A DNA stretch of 64,000 nt from assembly GCA_947452995.1 (NCBI GenBank), contig CANGEV010000004.1, positions 92,355 to 156,354 of the forward strand, in the 5' to 3' direction. Each line of letters begins with the position of its first letter. The stretch's first letter is position 1. The DNA is from Chitinophagales bacterium (lineage in GTDB: Bacteria > Bacteroidota > Bacteroidia > Chitinophagales > CAIODY01). The position numbers and the translations under genes were made by a program. Below the pieces are notes generated by a model. The model made no database searches, was not told where the DNA came from, and saw nothing but the letters and a program-made list of their open reading frames with translations. Below, one piece after another: positions 60,838 to 64,000 of the stretch.

Positions 60838-62748
60838 CTACTTATCGTCCTTCACTTCTTCGAACTCTACATCCTGAACATTGTCGCCACCAGCAGCGTT
60901 TTCAGCACCGGCATTTGCAGCGCCGCCTTCCGCTTGTTGTTGCTCGTTCATCGCTTTGTACAATTCTTCAGAAGCCGCCATCCATGCGTCGTTCAAGGCT
61001 TTCAACTTCACTTCGATTGCGTCTAAATCAGCCGCTTTATGCGCCTCTTTCAACTCATTCAAAGCTGTTTCGATTACCGCCTTTTTATCTGCACTCAACT
61101 TCTCGCCATAGTCTTTCAACTGCTTCTCCGTTTGGAAAATATGACTGTCTGCTTCGTTCATTTTTTCAACACGCTCACGCTCTTTCTTGTCGTTCTCCTC
61201 GTTCATTTTCGCCTCGTTCTTCATACGTTCTACTTCCTCTTTGCTTAAGCCGGTAGAAGACTCGATACGGATAGATTGCGATTTGTTAGTTCCTTTATCC
61301 AAAGCACTGATGCTCATGATACCATTTGCATCAATATCAAAGGTTACTTCAATTTGCGGCACACCACGTGGTGCTGGCGGAATACCATCCAAGTGGAAAC
61401 GTCCTAAAGAACGGTTGTCCTTCGCCATCGGGCGCTCACCTTGCAATACATGAATTTCAACGCTCGGCTGAGAATCCGCTGCTGTAGAGAACACTTGCGA
61501 CTTGCGAGTAGGAATTGTAGTATTTGCTTCGATCAACTTCGTAAACACACCTCCCATAGTTTCGATACCTAATGAAAGCGGCGTAACGTCCAACAACAAT
61601 ACATCTTTCACTTCACCTGTCAATACACCACCTTGAATCGCAGCTCCGATAGCAACTACCTCATCCGGATTAACACCTTTACTAGGCTTACGTCCGAAGA
61701 ATTTCTCTACCATCTCTTGTACCTTAGGGATACGTGTAGAACCACCCACTAAGATTACTTCATTGATATCATTCGTTGTATAACCTGCATCTTTCAATGC
61801 GTTACGACAAGGTTCCAACATACGGTTGAACAAATCATCTGCTAATTGCTCGAACTTCGCACGAGACAAACGCTTTACCAAGTGCTTCGGAACACCATCT
61901 ACAGCCGTAACATACGGCAAGTTGATTTCAGTTTCAGAAGAGTTTGACAATTCAATCTTCGCTTTTTCAGCAGCTTCTTTCAAACGTTGTAAAGCCATTG
62001 GATCTTTACGCAAGTCGATACGCTCTTCGTTCAAGAACTCGGTAGCCAACCAGTTGATGATCACTTGGTCGAAGTCGTCACCACCTAAGTGTGTATCACC
62101 ATTGGTAGATTTAACTTCAAAAACGCCATCTCCTAAATCCAAGATAGAAATATCGAAAGTACCACCACCAAGGTCGAATACCGCGATTTTCATTTCACGA
62201 TCTGTCTTATCCAAGCCATACGCTAAGGCAGCAGCAGTTGGTTCATTGATAATACGCATTACTTTCAAACCAGCGATTTCACCCGCTTCTTTCGTAGCAT
62301 TACGTTGCGCATCGTTGAAGTAAGCTGGTACGGTAATAACCGCCTCAGTCACGGTAGTTCCTAAATAATCTTCAGCCGTTTTCTTCATTTTTTGAAGAAC
62401 GATTGCTGAAATCTCTTGCGGAGAATATTTACGATCGCCAATTTCAACACGTACGCTATCATTGTCGCCACTTACTACTTTGTAAGGCATTTTCGCAGCT
62501 TCTGCTTTTGAATCAGAGAAGCGAGCACCCATGAAACGTTTTACAGAGTAAACAGTGTTCGTAGGGTTAGTGATACTTTGACGTTTAGCAGGATCACCTA
62601 CTTTACGTTCGCCATTAGCCAAGAAGCCAATAACGGAAGGCGTAGTACGACGACCTTCGTCATTTGCAATAACTACCGGTTCGTTACCTTCCATCACGGA
62701 TACGCAACTGTTGGTAGTACCTAAGTCAATTCCAATAATTTTTCCCAT
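60838..62748 (-). CDS. dnaK: Chaperone DnaK (Hsp70)
   Basis: 636 residues, normal length. The ATPase domain starts with [13 protein letters not shown] and includes the phosphate-2 loop [16 protein letters not shown] and the adenosine loop [11 protein letters not shown]. The beta-sandwich substrate domain (about 385-510) has [13 protein letters not shown]. The lid ends in the usual A/G-rich linker and the acidic tail [13 protein letters not shown]. It refolds proteins with DnaJ and GrpE, which are not adjacent. Its 150-base upstream gap has no clear consensus promoter, and no CIRCE element (TTAGCACTC-N9-GAGTGCTAA) is visible. Confidence 0.97.
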   Translation of the reverse strand: MGKIIGIDLGTTNSCVSVMEGNEPVVIANDEGRRTTPSVIGFLANGERKVGDPAKRQSITNPTNTVYSVKRFMGARFSDSKAEAAKMPYKVVSGDNDSVRVEIGDRKYSPQEISAIVLQKMKKTAEDYLGTTVTEAVITVPAYFNDAQRNATKEAGEIAGLKVMRIINEPTAAALAYGLDKTDREMKIAVFDLGGGTFDISILDLGDGVFEVKSTNGDTHLGGDDFDQVIINWLATEFLNEERIDLRKDPMALQRLKEAAEKAKIELSNSSETEINLPYVTAVDGVPKHLVKRLSRAKFEQLADDLFNRMLEPCRNALKDAGYTTNDINEVILVGGSTRIPKVQEMVEKFFGRKPSKGVNPDEVVAIGAAIQGGVLTGEVKDVLLLDVTPLSLGIETMGGVFTKLIEANTTIPTRKSQVFSTAADSQPSVEIHVLQGERPMAKDNRSLGRFHLDGIPPAPRGVPQIEVTFDIDANGIMSISALDKGTNKSQSIRIESSTGLSKEEVERMKNEAKMNEENDKKERERVEKMNEADSHIFQTEKQLKDYGEKLSADKKAVIETALNELKEAHKAADLDAIEVKLKALNDAWMAASEELYKAMNEQQQAEGGAANAGAENAAGGDNVQDVEFEEVKDDK

Positions 62749-62898
62749 GTTTCTAAAGTTTATTGAGTGTAAATTTTTTCTGTTTCCTTACAATCAATCT
62801 TTGTGCCACTGCAAAAACAGCCTGATTTTAGGGTTATTTTGGCAGATTTGACCGATTACTACTGACAAAGCGAGTATTTCGCTAGACAAAACGGCAGA

Positions 62899-64000
62899 TT
62901 ATACTCTTATCTGAATCGAAACTAGCAAGTAGCTTGTATGTATTACACTCGGAGAAAACTGCCATTTTTTACCCAGAAAAAGCGACACATCAGCATGTTT
63001 AAAAAATGGAACCTTTGTTGATATTTGCGTTTGCAGACCATCCCCATAATAAGCTGTTTGGATAAGGCTGCCTGGCCATTCTTCGCGAAGTAGGTACATT
63101 CTGTTTTGGTATTCCTTTATTTGGTAAAAAAGACATTCAACATTCCAAGTACCAGGCACATGACGGAGACGGAATTTCTGCCTGCAACTCGACAAGACAC
63201 CATCCACTTTATTACCATTAGAGAGTGACATTTCTACAAACCAAGAGAAGGCACCAAGTCCTGTTTCTTCACTCTTCGCGCCAACAGTAATATAGCGACT
63301 ATGAAAATCTTCCCGCTTTGGGAAATAATCCATAGTAGGGCTCCAGACACCATAATCCCATCGCTCCTGCCATGTAAAAACCAACATTTGCTTTTTGGAT
63401 AAAGCGCGTTCACATCGCAGGTGAAGAACGCTTTGCGCCGAAGCTTCATCTTTCCTCAAAATAGTAGCACACTTGTAATATCCTCCTACATTAACTTTGC
63501 AGGATTTTAAAAATAAAGGGGACTGCCAATTGATATTAATGCTTCGCGAACGAGGTGTTAATGCACTAGGGCTAGAAATTAAATTAAATTGTTGCTGACT
63601 GAAATCATCCACACTTAAATATAAATCTCCACCATAAAACGGATGTACCATTTTAAGTTGCCCCTTCATGTTATTAAAATTATCCCATAGAATCTCTGCT
63701 TGAAAATACGTTCTAAAAATAGTGGCATGTCCACAGAGTCCGCTTTGCATTAAGGGCCTTTGTCTCGAAAATAAAAACACATTATTGGTTACTAACAGTA
63801 CATTGTTAGGCATAACATGCGCGAGTAGATAGCCTGCCACAGCACCTTGCTTGAGCGTATATTTTATCTCAGTTCCTAACTGATAAAAAGCAACACTCTG
63901 TCGTGCCGCCTGACTATTACCCGACACATGTACACCATTTGATTGAAACGCCTGTGACGCACTAATCTGCTTATTAAGTAAATTATTATCCAATCGTCGA
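62899..64000 (-). CDS. C-terminal part of an unknown protein (cut by window end)
   Basis: The minus-strand frame is open from the right edge of the window to the stop at 62899, at least 366 residues; the start is outside. The fragment is rich in aromatic and beta-strand-like segments (VNVGGYYKCATI, VLVFTWQERWDYG-like, SRYITVGAKS) and ends in strand-like SYLLVSIQIRV. The pattern suits an outer-membrane beta-barrel. In Bacteroidota such barrels can follow helix-hairpin-helix domains, which would lie outside the window. No specific family can be assigned. A TTG near 63993 could be mistaken for a start, but nothing supports it. Confidence 0.5.
   Translation of the reverse strand, partial: RRLDNNLLNKQISASQAFQSNGVHVSGNSQAARQSVAFYQLGTEIKYTLKQGAVAGYLLAHVMPNNVLLVTNNVFLFSRQRPLMQSGLCGHATIFRTYFQAEILWDNFNNMKGQLKMVHPFYGGDLYLSVDDFSQQQFNLISSPSALTPRSRSININWQSPLFLKSCKVNVGGYYKCATILRKDEASAQSVLHLRCERALSKKQMLVFTWQERWDYGVWSPTMDYFPKREDFHSRYITVGAKSEETGLGAFSWFVEMSLSNGNKVDGVLSSCRQKFRLRHVPGTWNVECLFYQIKEYQNRMYLLREEWPGSLIQTAYYGDGLQTQISTKVPFFKHADVSLFLGKKWQFSPSVIHTSYLLVSIQIRV

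Noticed and set aside
61826..62323. 165-residue open frame opposite dnaK
   Set aside because: It is the antisense shadow of a strongly conserved gene with biased codons; no own promoter or known motif.
62749..62898. CIRCE or other heat-shock operator upstream of dnaK
   Set aside because: No TTAGCACTC-N9-GAGTGCTAA inverted repeat is visible in this gap.

Overview
The window is AT-rich chromosomal DNA from a member of the Bacteroidota, most likely a Chitinophagales/Sphingobacteria-type environmental bacterium. The evidence is the mix of families: a fused alpha/beta 2-oxoacid dehydrogenase E1, a TonB-dependent receptor with a carboxypeptidase-regulatory-like domain, PorT-like outer-membrane barrels, a SprE/PorW-like TPR protein, ribosomal protein THX, and PheS with a four-cysteine insert. 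It is also shown by the recurring promoter element TAnnTTTG (or TAnnTTCG), with TTG about 19-23 bases upstream, which is the Bacteroidota sigma-A signature. No insertion sequence, prophage, integron or CRISPR array was found.

Layout. 1-1240: end of an unknown gene and a glycosyltransferase. 1242-10301: peptidase T, a PhoB/PhoR-like two-component pair, branched-chain 2-oxoacid dehydrogenase E1, a POT peptide transporter and a DPP-IV-type peptidase, a neighbourhood with a peptide and amino-acid theme. 10380-20792: amidohydrolase, SprE/PorW-like TPR protein, THX, outer-membrane barrel, FtcD, UvrB, HtrA. 20895-32431: DapF, an operon pheS-ABC permease-LolA-like-ccmE, PyrH, GcvP, a PorT-like barrel, a small conserved protein with a metallo-beta-lactamase hydrolase, LepA. 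32529-39060: a small secreted protein, ClpP and a signalling island. 39101-46763: lipoprotein, TonB receptor, TamB-like protein. 46788-53349: FolC, a surface-glycan-like pair, ferredoxin, thioredoxin-like protein, tRNA-Gly, tRNA-Leu, desaturase, epimerase. 53545-59261: TolC-EmrA-EmrB efflux operon, GNAT acetyltransferase, NupC. 59618-64000: two tandem unknown paralogs, DnaK and a gene cut by the window edge.

Most interesting region: 33806-39060. A 73-residue peptide precursor with a double-glycine leader carries a perfect 11-residue repeat plus a third C-terminal copy. The two full copies differ at six codons, all synonymous. It has its own consensus promoter and sits between two soluble (no membrane segment) TPR histidine kinases: a divergent hybrid kinase, and a LytS-type kinase followed by its LytTR regulator. 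A 14-bp hairpin between peptide and kinase looks like a terminator and also buries the AAGGAG ribosome-binding site of the kinase. I propose a peptide-signalling (quorum-sensing-like) module; this is an inference.

Other whole-window patterns: a 30-bp perfect palindrome present three times, always between convergent genes; four convergent gene pairs that share exactly a CTAA/TTAA stop overlap; and four genes whose -7 box lies 3-4 bases before the start codon, which predicts leaderless mRNAs.
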